A stretch of DNA of 64,000 bases from Mycobacterium sp. 852014-52450_SCH5900713 (GCF_001667075.1 NZ_LZIL01000009.1:120853-184852), one strand, 5' to 3'; positions 8,736-17,309 are shown, counted from the first letter of the stretch. Program-made: numbers and translations. The notes: generated from the letters alone by a model not told the origin.

Positions 8736-9769
8736 CCCCGACGTCCGCCGGACCGCTTGAGGGGATACGCATCCTCGAGGTCGGCACCATGCTGGCAGGC
8801 CCGTACGCGACCATGTTGCTCGCCGACCTGGGCGCCGATGTCACCAAGATCGAGCCGCGCGGCGGGGAGATCTCGCGCGGCGTAGGGCCCAGCTACTTCG
8901 CCAGCCTCAACCGCAATAAAGCCAGCATCTGCCTGGACCTCAACTCCGACACGGGACAGCAACGGCTGGGTGAGCTGGTAGCGGAATCCCATGCGCTGCT
9001 GGTGAACCTGAAGCCGTCGGCGATCCGCCGGCTGGGCTTGACCTATGAGCAGCTGCGCCGGCACAACGAGCGGATCGTCTGCGTAGCGATCACCGGGTTC
9101 GGCCTGCACGGCGGCGACGATCCCGCCTTCGACTACGTGGTGCAGGCGGGCTTCGGGATCGCCGCACTGACCGGTGACCCGGATGGCCCGCCGACGCTGC
9201 CCGGCTACTCCTCGGCCGACAACTCCACCGGAATGTGTGCAGCGCTGGGACTGTTGGCCAAAATCGTCTCCGGCACCGGCGGGCAAGTGGACGTCTCGCT
9301 GCGCGACGTCATGCTGTCGCAGCTCAACTATCACGCCTCCGCCTACCTCAACGAGGCTGTCGAACCGCAGCGAAGGCCCTACGGTGCCCATTCGTATTAT
9401 GTTCCGGCGCAACTCTTCCCGACCGCCGACGGCTATCTCGCACTGTTCATCACGCACGACGGCTTCTGGAAATCATTCGCGACCGAGGCGGGTATCGGCG
9501 GCTTCGAGACGATGGCCGAACGGGTGTCCCGCCGCGACGAGGTGCTCGCGGTGGTCACGGCGATGCTGGCGACCGACACCGCCGCTGATTGGGAACGTAG
9601 GCTGCGTCCGTTGGGGGTTCCGGCGGCTGCGGTGAGGACGCTGCCTGAGGCGCTGGAAGCGACCCCCGAAATCGTTGTGACTGCCGGCGATTTCCGCCTC
9701 GTCGGGAGTCCGATCAACGTTTCTGGTTACCAGCCCGAGTACCGGCCACCGCCTGAGCTGAGCGGGTAG
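8732..9769 (+). CDS. class III CoA-transferase (CaiB/BaiF family)
   Basis: This is a 345-residue family III CoA-transferase, moving CoA from a donor thioester to an organic acid. Visible features are the N-terminal GIRILEVGTMLAGPYATMLLAD, a KIEPRGG stretch, RNKASICLDL, and SLRDVMLS. The last holds Asp192 at the position of the catalytic Asp169 of formyl-CoA transferase. It starts at a TTG overlapping the previous stop (TTGA) and is the last gene of the mutase operon. It probably activates the acid that the mutase pathway uses, or transfers CoA onward from its product. The substrate is unknown. Downstream is a convergent LysR gene. Confidence 0.88.
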   Translation: MTPTSAGPLEGIRILEVGTMLAGPYATMLLADLGADVTKIEPRGGEISRGVGPSYFASLNRNKASICLDLNSDTGQQRLGELVAESHALLVNLKPSAIRRLGLTYEQLRRHNERIVCVAITGFGLHGGDDPAFDYVVQAGFGIAALTGDPDGPPTLPGYSSADNSTGMCAALGLLAKIVSGTGGQVDVSLRDVMLSQLNYHASAYLNEAVEPQRRPYGAHSYYVPAQLFPTADGYLALFITHDGFWKSFATEAGIGGFETMAERVSRRDEVLAVVTAMLATDTAADWERRLRPLGVPAAAVRTLPEALEATPEIVVTAGDFRLVGSPINVSGYQPEYRPPPELSG

Positions 9770-9771
9770 GC

Positions 9772-9794
9772 CGCTGCGGAGCATGCCGGCAGCG
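9772..9794. terminator. possible weak bidirectional terminator
   Basis: In the 26-bp gap between the convergent CoA-transferase and LysR genes, CGCTGC and GCAGCG form a 6-bp stem with an 11-base loop. There is no U tract. It could end both transcripts but is weak. Confidence 0.3.
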
Positions 9795-9795
9795 A

Positions 9796-10701
9796 CTACG
9801 CCTTGACCGGGCCGGTGAGATGCGCCTCAGCGAGCTTGCGGAAGGCCGTAACCAACCGGCTGCGGTCGCCGGCACGAGTCGCCAAAACGACATGGCAGGG
9901 TTCGATGCCTCGCAGCGGCACCGTTGTGATGTCGGGCCGCAGGGCGGTGCCGTGGAAGCCGGCCGTGATGGCCACCGCCTGCCCGGAGGCGATGACTTCG
10001 AACTTGTCCTCGAGCGCGTCGATGAATGGTCCATCGGGCGCGCGGCGGCCGCCGGGCCGAGGATCGATCCGCCAATAAGCACTCCAGGCCGGGTCGGAGT
10101 TGCGCACGCGCGGCATGGGCTCGTCGGCGATGTCGTCGAGTGTCACGAAATCCCGGCCCGCAAGGCGGTGGTCGACGGATAGCGCCAGCACTCGTGGCTC
10201 GTCGTAGAGGATCGTCACGTGCAGCCCATCGGTCGGGAACGGTAGCCGGGTTACCACCGCATCCACCCGATGGCCGAGCAAGGCGTCCAGGGCCTCGCCC
10301 CAATTCAGGTGCAAGACTTGCACTTCGGCGTCCGGGTGCTCGCGGCGCATCTCGCGCACCGCGGGGGTGACGATCATGCCCGTCGTGTACCCGATCGTGA
10401 TGCGGCTCGGTTCGGCGGCGGCCCGGGCCTGCGCGACCGCTTGCGCGGCCGAGCGCAGCAGCGCCTTGGCCCTGGGCAGGAACACCTCGCCGGCCCCCGT
10501 GAGCCCAGTGCCCTGCGGCGTGCGATCGAGCAGTCGGACTCCGAGCTGCTGCTCGAGGCGGCGGATCTGCCGGCTCAGCGACGGCTGCGCGATTCGCAGC
10601 GCGGTTGCGGCACGGCCGAAGTGCCGCTGGTCGGCCACCACCACGAAGTAACCGACCAGTCGCAGGTCCAGGTCGATCACCTGAGATGCGGACTCGGTCA
10701 T
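9796..10701 (-). CDS. LysR family transcriptional regulator
   Basis: The 301-residue protein has the LysR layout. An N-terminal winged HTH contains FGRAATALRIAQPSLSRQIRRLEQQLGVRLLDR (about residues 28-60). A substrate-binding domain starts near residue 95 with ITIGYTTGM. It is divergent from the NAD(P)-binding protein at 10868. The 166-bp gap holds a GATACC-N5-GGTATC palindrome with LysR-box spacing, so it likely controls that gene and itself. The effector is unknown. It could also act on the convergent mutase operon, but nothing in the sequence shows this. Confidence 0.9.
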   Translation of the reverse strand: MTESASQVIDLDLRLVGYFVVVADQRHFGRAATALRIAQPSLSRQIRRLEQQLGVRLLDRTPQGTGLTGAGEVFLPRAKALLRSAAQAVAQARAAAEPSRITIGYTTGMIVTPAVREMRREHPDAEVQVLHLNWGEALDALLGHRVDAVVTRLPFPTDGLHVTILYDEPRVLALSVDHRLAGRDFVTLDDIADEPMPRVRNSDPAWSAYWRIDPRPGGRRAPDGPFIDALEDKFEVIASGQAVAITAGFHGTALRPDITTVPLRGIEPCHVVLATRAGDRSRLVTAFRKLAEAHLTGPVKA

Positions 10702-10762
10702 GCCGACAGTGTATCCGTAAAGAAGCCCGCTCCGCCCAATGGTGTACCGGTTGAGATGCGGT

Positions 10763-10779
10763 GATACCTATTTGGTATC
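10763..10779. promoter_or_regulatory. LysR-type operator GATACC-N5-GGTATC
   Basis: This is a perfect 6-bp inverted repeat with a 5-base AT-rich spacer, matching the T-N11-A form of LysR boxes. It lies 62 bp upstream of the LysR start and 89 bp upstream of the divergent gene at 10868. A further ATACC half-site occurs at about 10831. The function is inferred from symmetry and position. Confidence 0.7.
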
Positions 10780-10867
10780 GCGTCATCCGGAATAGGTCTT
10801 GGACGCCCGGCCCGGTGTGGCCGTTGACTGGATACCGCGAAAGTCAACGCAAGCGAAGGGACCATCC

Positions 10868-11761
10868 ATGCATGTCTTTGTGACGGGCGCGACCGGACAC
10901 ATCGGTTCGGCAGTCGTCGACGAACTCTTGGAGGCCGGGCATCACGTCACCGGGCTGACCCGCTCCGACGAGTCCGCCGCGGCACTTGTGGCCAAGGGCG
11001 CCGGCGTGCACCGGGGCGACCTCGACGACCGCGACGGCCTGCGGGCCGCCGCTGCTAAGTCCGACGGTGTGATCCACCTCGCCTTTAGGCATGATTTCGA
11101 CGACTTCGTGGCCGCGGCCGAGACGGATCTGCGCGCCGTGGAAGCGATAGGCGACGAACTCGTGGGGTCTGACCGGCCGTTTGTCAGCACGTCGGGGACG
11201 CTCCTGCTCTCGCTCTTGGGGCAGGGCGGACTCCGAACCGAACAGGACACCGTGCCCGGCGGACCGCGGGCCGACTCGGAGAACGCCGTGATCGCGCTCG
11301 CGGAACGCGGTGTGCGATCGTCGGTCGTTCGCCTATCCCCGCTGGTGCACAGCAACCTGGATCATCACGGCTTCACCAACCACCTGATCGACACCGCCCG
11401 CAGCACCGGGGTGTCGGGCTACATCGGTGACGGCGCCAACCGCTGGCCCGCGGTGCACACGCTCGATGCCGCGCACCTCTACCGGCTGGCTCTCGAAAAC
11501 GCGCCAGCGGGAACTCGTTTGCACGGGGTGGCCGATGAGGGGGTGCCGCTCCGCGACATCGCCGCCGTGATCGGCCGTCATCTGGGGGTGCCCGCGGTGA
11601 GCATTCCGGCCGAAGAAGCCGGCCACTTCGGATTCCTCGCGCTTTTCGCCGCCTCGGACAACCCGACGTCGAATGCGCTGACGCAGAAAGTGCTCGACTG
11701 GCACCCCGAGCACGCCGGGTTGATCGAGGACCTCGACGCCGGCCATTACTTCGGTGAGTGA
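10868..11761 (+). CDS. NAD(P)-dependent oxidoreductase, atypical/extended SDR (NAD-dependent epimerase-like)
   Basis: The 297-residue protein has an N-terminal Rossmann motif VTGATGHIGSAVVDEL (residues 5-20) and follows the extended or atypical SDR pattern (GDLDDRDGLRAAAAKSDGVIHLAF, later VVRLSPLVH). The open frame runs further upstream, but the ATG at 10868 has an AAGGGA site and puts the nucleotide-binding motif at the N-terminus. Members include epimerases, reductases and redox sensors of the NmrA type. The specific reaction is unknown. It is divergent from LysR, which probably controls it. Its 3' end is followed by a hairpin repeat region shared with a convergent gene. Confidence 0.82.
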   Translation: MHVFVTGATGHIGSAVVDELLEAGHHVTGLTRSDESAAALVAKGAGVHRGDLDDRDGLRAAAAKSDGVIHLAFRHDFDDFVAAAETDLRAVEAIGDELVGSDRPFVSTSGTLLLSLLGQGGLRTEQDTVPGGPRADSENAVIALAERGVRSSVVRLSPLVHSNLDHHGFTNHLIDTARSTGVSGYIGDGANRWPAVHTLDAAHLYRLALENAPAGTRLHGVADEGVPLRDIAAVIGRHLGVPAVSIPAEEAGHFGFLALFAASDNPTSNALTQKVLDWHPEHAGLIEDLDAGHYFGE

Positions 11762-11785
11762 GCGACGCGGTGGGCCGCCACCGCG

Positions 11786-11842
11786 CGAGTGTGAAGCTAG
11801 CCGCACACTCGGTGCCGATTGTGAAGCTAGCCGCACACTCGG
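11786..11842. repeat. hairpin plus 22-bp direct repeat, probable bidirectional terminator
   Basis: The gap between convergent genes contains two identical 22-bp copies beginning GTGAAGCTAGCC and ending CACACTCGG, at 11791-11812 and 11821-11842 (30-bp period). The first copy forms a strong hairpin with flanking bases: CGAGTGTG at 11786-11793 pairs with CACACTCG at 11804-11811 around a 10-base loop. This may terminate transcription from both sides or be a small mycobacterial intergenic repeat. Confidence 0.7.
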
Positions 11843-11870
11843 CGTCACCTACGCGTGGCTAGCCGCCCTG

Positions 11871-13136
11871 CTACGGCAGCTCGGCGAGCTGCTTCTCCTG
11901 ATAGCGCCGGGCCCATTCGGCGCGCGACCGAATCGACACGTCCACGTCAACCGCATTGGCGCGCAAGGATTTCACGGTCGCCCGGTCGCGGGGGGTTCGC
12001 GCGAACGGATCCCAGCTGAAGAACCGGCAGGCGTTGCCCCAGGTGATCTTGTTGATGTCGTTGTCATCGGCACCAGCGGCATTCAGCTCGGCCAGCACCT
12101 GCTCGGGCGCGTCCGGCCAGAAGCAGTCCGAGTGCGGGTAGTCGCATTCCCAGGCGATGATGTCGATGCCGATCTCGTGACGCAGCTTCAACGACGTCTT
12201 GTCGGTGACATAGCAGGCCAGCGAGTGTTCGCGGAAGACCTCGCTGGGCAGCTTGTCCCCGAAGTCGCGGCGCAGCCATTTCTGATTGGTGTAGTGGCGG
12301 TCGCTGCGGTCCAGATAGAAGGGGATCCAGCCAATGCCGCCCTCGGAGAACGCGAACCTCAGGTCGGGATACTTGCGCATGGCGGGTCCCCAGAGCAGGT
12401 CCTGCGCGCACATCGCCGAGACCTGGGTGGCCAGGATGATCAGGTTGTCGATCGGCGCGTTGGGCGCCATGCTGATCGCCCCGAATCCGGTGCCGATGTG
12501 CAGGCACATAACCACGTTTTCCTCGGACAGCGTCCGGAACACCGGGCCCCAATAGTCCTCGTCGTGGTAGCTCGGAAGTCCTTCCAGGTGCGGCAGTTCC
12601 GGCATCGTCACCGCCCGGCAGCCCTTGGCCGCCACCCTGCGGATCTCGGCGCACATGGCCTCGGGATTCCACGTCGGCAGGATTGCGATCGGAATGAACC
12701 GATCCGGGTATGAGCCGGCCCACTCGTCGATGTGCCAGTCGTTGTAGGCGGACACCATTACCAGGGTGACGTCCTCGCGCGTCATGTTGAGGTGCCGGGC
12801 CGAAAAGCCGGTGAAGGTGGGGAAGCACATCGACGCCAGGATGCCGTTGCGGTTCATGTCCCGCACGCGTTCGTGGACGTCGTAGACGCCCGGGCGCATT
12901 TCGGCGAAACCCGCCGGGTCGCGGCCCCATTCCTCGGCCGGCCATGAGACGACGGCGTTGAGCCCGCTCACGCCCTGCGGCCTGCCCTGGTACATCCACT
13001 GGTCGACGCCCTGGTCGTCGACCACGACGATCGGGGCCTCCGCCTTGTACTTGGCGGGCACATGGCGCAGGAACATGTCCGGCGGCTCGACGACGTGGTC
13101 GTCAATGCTCACCAGGATCAGGTCATCGACATTCAT
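11871..13136 (-). CDS. amidohydrolase-2 family metal-dependent hydrolase/decarboxylase
   Basis: The 421-residue protein belongs to the amidohydrolase_2 group (TIM-barrel hydrolases and ACMSD-like decarboxylases). Candidate metal or active-site positions are the N-terminal SIDDHVVEPPDMF, CLHIGTG, FSEGGIGWIP and WECDYPHSD. The reaction is unknown; family relatives decarboxylate or hydrolyse ring-cleavage products. A TTG at 13145 is also in frame, but the ATG at 13136 is preferred because the paralogue at 60655 begins the same way (MN.xD.ILIS.DDH). It is the last of three genes in an operon headed by a 2Fe-2S ferredoxin, downstream of the GAGAAT operator at 13853. The paralogue at 60655 lies near sites of the same type, suggesting both serve one pathway. 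Confidence 0.85.
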   Translation of the reverse strand: MNVDDLILVSIDDHVVEPPDMFLRHVPAKYKAEAPIVVVDDQGVDQWMYQGRPQGVSGLNAVVSWPAEEWGRDPAGFAEMRPGVYDVHERVRDMNRNGILASMCFPTFTGFSARHLNMTREDVTLVMVSAYNDWHIDEWAGSYPDRFIPIAILPTWNPEAMCAEIRRVAAKGCRAVTMPELPHLEGLPSYHDEDYWGPVFRTLSEENVVMCLHIGTGFGAISMAPNAPIDNLIILATQVSAMCAQDLLWGPAMRKYPDLRFAFSEGGIGWIPFYLDRSDRHYTNQKWLRRDFGDKLPSEVFREHSLACYVTDKTSLKLRHEIGIDIIAWECDYPHSDCFWPDAPEQVLAELNAAGADDNDINKITWGNACRFFSWDPFARTPRDRATVKSLRANAVDVDVSIRSRAEWARRYQEKQLAELP

Positions 13137-13141
13137 CAGGC

Positions 13142-13456
13142 TCAACGGCTCTGCTCGCTGGTCGTCTCTAGCAATCGGGGGACAGGCGCAGGATCTAACA
13201 GCAACGCATCGGACATGTGCAGCTGGCCGGCGTTGGCGATCATGTTGTCCAAGATGGCCTGCAGATCGTCGCCTTCGAGTTCGTAGATGGCGACGTAGGG
13301 GCCCTGCCCGTCAAGCGGGCGCAGCCGGCGTGCCGCGACGATTCCGTCGAGCGCCAGCAGTTCGGGTATGTGCACTTCGTCGTACCAGGTGTTGTATTCC
13401 TGTTCGCGCTCGGGCGAACTGGGCCGGCTTTCGACGTACATGATTCCCTTGGCCAT
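13142..13456 (-). CDS. small dimeric alpha/beta-barrel-like protein (hypothetical)
   Basis: This 104-residue protein begins MAKGIMYVESRPSSPEREQEYNTWY. The WYDEVHIPELLALDGIVAARRLRP stretch resembles EthD- or ABM-type ferredoxin-like barrels, in which small proteins bind or process hydrophobic ligands. No catalytic residue can be assigned with confidence. The frame extends upstream to 13528, but the ATG at 13456 follows an AGAGGTGGC site and leaves a 23-bp gap after the ferredoxin gene. Its stop lies 5 bp before the amidohydrolase ATG, so the three genes should be cotranscribed. It may be a monooxygenase, isomerase or binding partner in the same pathway. Confidence 0.72.
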   Translation of the reverse strand: MAKGIMYVESRPSSPEREQEYNTWYDEVHIPELLALDGIVAARRLRPLDGQGPYVAIYELEGDDLQAILDNMIANAGQLHMSDALLLDPAPVPRLLETTSEQSR

Positions 13457-13479
13457 CGTCGCCACCTCTCTTCGGGCCG

Positions 13480-13815
13480 CTACTCGTAGCGCACCGTGAC
13501 CGAATCCGTGTCCGGCACGCCCTGGCACGTCAAAATGTAGCCCTCGGCGACCTCGTCATCGTCGAGAGCGTCGTTGACCCGCATGGTCGCATGGCCCTCT
13601 TCCAACTTGGCCATGCACGTGCCGCAGTTACCCGCCTCGCAACTGAACGGCGGTTCCAGGCCGGCCCGCCGCGCGCTCTGCAATAGCGTCTCGCCGGGGA
13701 CCAGCGGCACCGAGACCTTCTTCCGGTCCATGTGGATGGTCACGGTGCCCGCCCCAGAGCCGATTGACGGATTTGTCACCCGTGCGGTCTCCTCGATGCT
13801 TCGGGCGATTGTCAC
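13480..13815 (-). CDS. 2Fe-2S plant-type ferredoxin
   Basis: The 111-residue electron-transfer protein has a C-x4-C-x2-C...C cluster motif (Cys59, Cys64, Cys67, Cys97; CEAGNCGTC and ILTC), typical of plant-type 2Fe-2S ferredoxins. The GTG at 13815 is chosen because GGGAGGGG lies just upstream; the longer open frame would run through the operator. It heads an operon with a small barrel protein and an amidohydrolase. The operator at 13853-13867 separates it from the divergent acyl-CoA ligase operon. No oxygenase is adjacent. A Rieske oxygenase without its own electron chain (58407) is preceded by the same operator type, so this ferredoxin is a candidate donor. Confidence 0.88.
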   Translation of the reverse strand: MTIARSIEETARVTNPSIGSGAGTVTIHMDRKKVSVPLVPGETLLQSARRAGLEPPFSCEAGNCGTCMAKLEEGHATMRVNDALDDDEVAEGYILTCQGVPDTDSVTVRYE

Positions 13816-13852
13816 TGCGACCGCCCCTCCCGTATTTGCATTCTTCACTATA

Positions 13853-13867
13853 GAGAATACTATTCTC
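13853..13867. promoter_or_regulatory. GAGAAT-type operator, site 1
   Basis: GAGAATACTATTCTC is a perfect 15-bp palindrome in the 123-bp gap between the ferredoxin operon (minus) and the acyl-CoA ligase operon (plus). The identical 15-mer is at 52885 between a TetR gene and an acyl-CoA dehydrogenase, and related sites occur at 19074, 52033 and 60265. It is probably the operator of the TetR at 52112-52828. Confidence 0.8.
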
Positions 13868-13938
13868 ACAGAGCGATAGGATCTTCTCAAGCCTGTGGGG
13901 ATGTCAGGTCAGCCCGGCCTGTCAGGGAAGGACGGGAC

Positions 13939-15342
13939 GTGACCGAGCCGGCTGCGGTCGTGTTCGAGGACCGGCGTTTCAGCCTGCCGGAGCTCGATGC
14001 ATTGGCCGCAGGCTGGGCTGCGGCCCTCGCCAAGAACGGCGTCGCCGCAGGTCAGCGGGTCGCGGTCATGGCGTCCAACCGGCCGGAATTCGTCGCCGTC
14101 GTGCTCGCGATCTGGCGGCTGGCGGCGACGGCGGTGCTGATCAGCCCGGCATGGAAGCGTGACGAGGTCGACCACGCGCTCGCGTTGACCCAACCCGCCC
14201 ACGCCGTCGGGGACCATCCCGTACTGGCCGGCGCGATGCCGATGCTGCACCTCGACGAGCCGGTCACGCCCGGGGAGCCGACGGCCGCGATACCACCGTC
14301 GAGATCCGACGCGGTGCTGGTGTTCAGCTCCGGCACCACGGGGCTGCCCAAGGCGGTCCGGCACACCCACGCTGCGCTGGAAGAGGCCGCGCGGCACTGG
14401 CGCGAAGCGCTGCGACTGACGCCGCGCGATCGGATTCAAATCGCCACGCCGCCTTCGCACATCCTCGGGCTGCTCAACATTCTGACGGCGCTGCGCACGG
14501 GTGCGTGCGTGCGGCTGCATAGCCGGTTCGACATCGACCGGATGCTGCATCACATCGAAAGCGACCGCATCACAGTCGAAATGGCGGTCGCGCCCATCGC
14601 GCTGGCCATCGCCTCGCATCCCAGGCTCGAGTCTTACGACCTGTCCTCACTGCGCTACATCATGTGGGGGGCGACACCGGTCAGTGCCGACGTCGCGGAG
14701 GCCGTGACCCGGCGCACCGGCGTCGGCTGGGTGCCCGCGTACGGGACCACGGAACTGCCTGTCATCGCATGCAATCCGATCGAGGGCGCCCGGTTGGACG
14801 CTGTCGGGCGTCCGGTGCCAGGCGTCGATCTGCGGGTGGTCTCGCTGGAGACGGGTGAGCCGGTCTGTCCCGGAGAGATCGGTGAGATTCAGGCCCGGTC
14901 TTCGTCGCTGATGGCCGGGTACCTCCCGGCCGAAGCGACCGCCGAGGTAATTCGCGATGGCTGGTACCGGACCGGCGACGTCGGGTGGATCGACACCGGA
15001 GGTTGGCTGCGAATCACCGACCGCCTAAAAGAAATGATCAAGGTGCGCGGCTTTCAGGTTGCGCCCGCCGAAATCGAGACGGTGCTGCACGGTCATCCGG
15101 CCGTCAAAGACTGCGCGGTGTTCGGCGTACCCGACGGGATCAACGGGGAAGCGGTCGTCGCCGCGGTCGCGACGTGCGCACCCGTCGACGCCGGTGAGCT
15201 CACCGCCCGGGTCGATCAGCGGCTGGCTTCCTACAAACACCTGAGCCGGATCGTGTTCGTTCCCGACATTCCGCGCCTGCCGTCGGGCAAGGTATTGCGC
15301 CGAGTCCTAAAGGAGCGCTATGGATGTACGTCTGACAGCTGA
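13939..15342 (+). CDS. acyl-CoA ligase / AMP-dependent synthetase (FadD-type)
   Basis: This 467-residue adenylate-forming enzyme activates a carboxylic acid to its CoA ester with ATP. The P-loop is FSSGTTGLPKAV (about 129-140). The A5-type motif is YGTTELP, followed by YRTGDVG, the hinge and TDRLKEMIKVRGFQVAP, and a C-terminal PSGKVLRR whose lysine is catalytic for adenylation. It is slightly short for the family because its N-terminus begins close to the FSLPELD region. The GTG at 13939 follows GGGAAGGACGGGAC. It is the first gene of a four-gene operon with two acyl-CoA dehydrogenase subunits and an enoyl-CoA hydratase, directly downstream of operator 13853. It probably starts a beta-oxidation-like sequence. 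Confidence 0.9.
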   Translation: MTEPAAVVFEDRRFSLPELDALAAGWAAALAKNGVAAGQRVAVMASNRPEFVAVVLAIWRLAATAVLISPAWKRDEVDHALALTQPAHAVGDHPVLAGAMPMLHLDEPVTPGEPTAAIPPSRSDAVLVFSSGTTGLPKAVRHTHAALEEAARHWREALRLTPRDRIQIATPPSHILGLLNILTALRTGACVRLHSRFDIDRMLHHIESDRITVEMAVAPIALAIASHPRLESYDLSSLRYIMWGATPVSADVAEAVTRRTGVGWVPAYGTTELPVIACNPIEGARLDAVGRPVPGVDLRVVSLETGEPVCPGEIGEIQARSSSLMAGYLPAEATAEVIRDGWYRTGDVGWIDTGGWLRITDRLKEMIKVRGFQVAPAEIETVLHGHPAVKDCAVFGVPDGINGEAVVAAVATCAPVDAGELTARVDQRLASYKHLSRIVFVPDIPRLPSGKVLRRVLKERYGCTSDS

Positions 15343-16225
15343 ACAACAGCAATTGCGCGACGCGGCCGCCAAGCTGGCCGACGACCTTGGTCCCTCGGCG
15401 GTCCAGGACCTCGACGACCAGGGCCGGATTGCGCGCCTGGACAGGCAGATCGCGGGAACCGGCTGGAGGTCGCTGCGGTCCGATGGGGCTTCGGGTGTCG
15501 AAGTCGCCATTGTCGCTGAGGAATTCGGACGCCGGCTGGTCGACACTCCGTTTCTCGGCCCGGTCCTGGCCGACGACCTCGCCCGCCGTGTCGACGCCGA
15601 CAGCGCCGGCGCGACGATCGCGGTCGACGATCGCGCCATCGACGCGCGCGGCGCCCGGCGGGCCCTGAGCCTCTCGGACGGGCGCGTCCTCGCCGCCGAT
15701 GTGCGGGACTTGACCGATGGCGCTGACCTGACTCGGGCCGATGCCACAATCGCGGAAACGGCGGCGACGCTGGGCCAAGTCTCTTCCGACGTGGCGGGGC
15801 AATGGCGGGCGCTCGCGCTGGTCACCACGACGGCGGACCTGGTGGGCGTCGCGCGGGGCGCCCACGCGGTCGCGTGCGACTACGCCAAAATCCGGGAGCA
15901 ATACGGCAAGCAGATCGGGTCTTATCAGGCCGTCGCGCACCTGCTGGCCGAAAGCCTTGCGCTGATTGAAGGTTCGATCAGCGTAGCGCGGCACGCCGCG
16001 TGGGCGGTCGACGAGCTGCCGCCCCCCGAAGCCATCCGCGCCGCGCAGGTGGCGAAGGTCTACTGCGCCCGCGCCGCGAGAACCGTCTGCGAGACGGCCA
16101 TTCAGGTGCACGGTGGCATCGGCAACACCTGGGACTGCCTGGTGCACGTCTACCTGCGCCGCGCCCTGACATCGACCGAGCTGTGGCCCGTCGCGTTGAA
16201 GGAGATCGATCTTGGACTTTCGTGA
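15320..16225 (+). CDS. acyl-CoA dehydrogenase, short subunit
   Basis: The 301-residue protein is a reduced acyl-CoA dehydrogenase. The C-terminal helical domain is recognisable (REQYGKQIGSYQAVAHLLAE, AIQVHGGIGNTWDCLVHVYLRRA), while the middle beta domain is shortened. Such short chains in mycobacteria pair with a longer chain encoded next door to form alpha2-beta2 dehydrogenases acting on bulky, often steroid-derived, CoA esters. It overlaps the ligase gene by 23 bp and the next dehydrogenase by 14 bp. That supports a 1:1 heteromer with the product of 16212. The exact substrate is unknown. Confidence 0.85.
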   Translation: MDVRLTAEQQQLRDAAAKLADDLGPSAVQDLDDQGRIARLDRQIAGTGWRSLRSDGASGVEVAIVAEEFGRRLVDTPFLGPVLADDLARRVDADSAGATIAVDDRAIDARGARRALSLSDGRVLAADVRDLTDGADLTRADATIAETAATLGQVSSDVAGQWRALALVTTTADLVGVARGAHAVACDYAKIREQYGKQIGSYQAVAHLLAESLALIEGSISVARHAAWAVDELPPPEAIRAAQVAKVYCARAARTVCETAIQVHGGIGNTWDCLVHVYLRRALTSTELWPVALKEIDLGLS

Positions 16226-17309
16226 CTCGCCAGACGAAGCCGCCTTCCGGGAGCGGCTCAGGTCCTGGCTTTCCGTGAACGCCAAGGGGTTCTCCGGATC
16301 CGGCGACGAGTACTGGGCCCGGCAGGCCGAATGGCACCAGGCCTTGTACCGAGAGGGCTTCTTCGGGTTGTCGTTTCCCCGCGAATACGGCGGGCAGGAG
16401 TTGCCGCCCGTGTACGACGTCATCGTCGACGAGGAACTCGCTCGAGCCGGGGCCCCGCCTCGGCCAAGCGTCGGCTACTTGATCTATGGGATCGGCCGCC
16501 ACGCGAACGACGAAGTGCAGCAGCGGTTCCTGCCCGGCATCATCAACGGCACCGAGCGCTGGTGCCAAGGCTTCAGTGAGCCCGGCGCCGGTTCCGATCT
16601 GGCCTCGCTCACCACCACCGCCCGTCTCGAGGGCGACACCTATGTGGTGAACGGACACAAGATCTGGACCAGCTACTCCGATGTCGCGGACTGGTGCCTT
16701 CTGCTGGCCCGCACCGACCCAGAGGCCAAACGCCACCGTGGCCTGTCGGCCTTCGTACTGGAGATGAAACAACCTGGCGTGCAACAGCGCCCGCTGCGCA
16801 TGATCAACGGGGTGACCAACGAATTCGGTCAGGTGTTCTTCGACGGTGCCAAGGTACCGGCCGACCGGATGGTCGGCGCGCCCGGCGATGGCTGGGCGGT
16901 CGCCATGACCGTCGTCGGGCATGAGCGCGAGCCGTCCACTCTCGGTTACGCGGCCCGATACGGCAAATTGGTGCGAAGCCTTTACGCCCGCAACGGGAGT
17001 TCTGGTGGTCCGGTTCCCGAGGAGCTCTCGTGGGCCGCGGTCCAGTCGGAGATGCTGACCCATCATGTCCGGCGGCGGTTGTCCGAGCAGCTCGACGGGG
17101 TTTCGCACGGACCCGAAGGGTCGCTCGACAAGCTGCTGATGACCTGGGTCGAGCAATCTGTCGGACACGCCGCGCTGGCGGTCACCGGCACCCGCGATGC
17201 GGACCTGCTCAGCGCCTATCTGTACAGCCGCGCGCAGAGCGTAATGGGCGGGACATCGCAGATACAAAAGAACATCATCGCTTCACGCATCTTGGGATTG
17301 GGAGTCTGA
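16212..17309 (+). CDS. acyl-CoA dehydrogenase, long subunit
   Basis: The 365-residue acyl-CoA dehydrogenase chain has the FAD and substrate-binding motifs QGFSEPGAGSDLASL and the WTSYSDVADWC region, and ends with VMGGTSQIQKNIIASRILGLG. The TTG start at 16212 overlaps the short-subunit gene by 14 bp. The canonical glutamate of the YEGTSEIQ segment is glycine here, as in several mycobacterial heteromeric dehydrogenases, so the catalytic base must lie elsewhere or in the partner chain. With the short chain it should introduce an alpha,beta double bond into the CoA ester made by the FadD-type ligase. Confidence 0.88.
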   Translation: MDFRDSPDEAAFRERLRSWLSVNAKGFSGSGDEYWARQAEWHQALYREGFFGLSFPREYGGQELPPVYDVIVDEELARAGAPPRPSVGYLIYGIGRHANDEVQQRFLPGIINGTERWCQGFSEPGAGSDLASLTTTARLEGDTYVVNGHKIWTSYSDVADWCLLLARTDPEAKRHRGLSAFVLEMKQPGVQQRPLRMINGVTNEFGQVFFDGAKVPADRMVGAPGDGWAVAMTVVGHEREPSTLGYAARYGKLVRSLYARNGSSGGPVPEELSWAAVQSEMLTHHVRRRLSEQLDGVSHGPEGSLDKLLMTWVEQSVGHAALAVTGTRDADLLSAYLYSRAQSVMGGTSQIQKNIIASRILGLGV

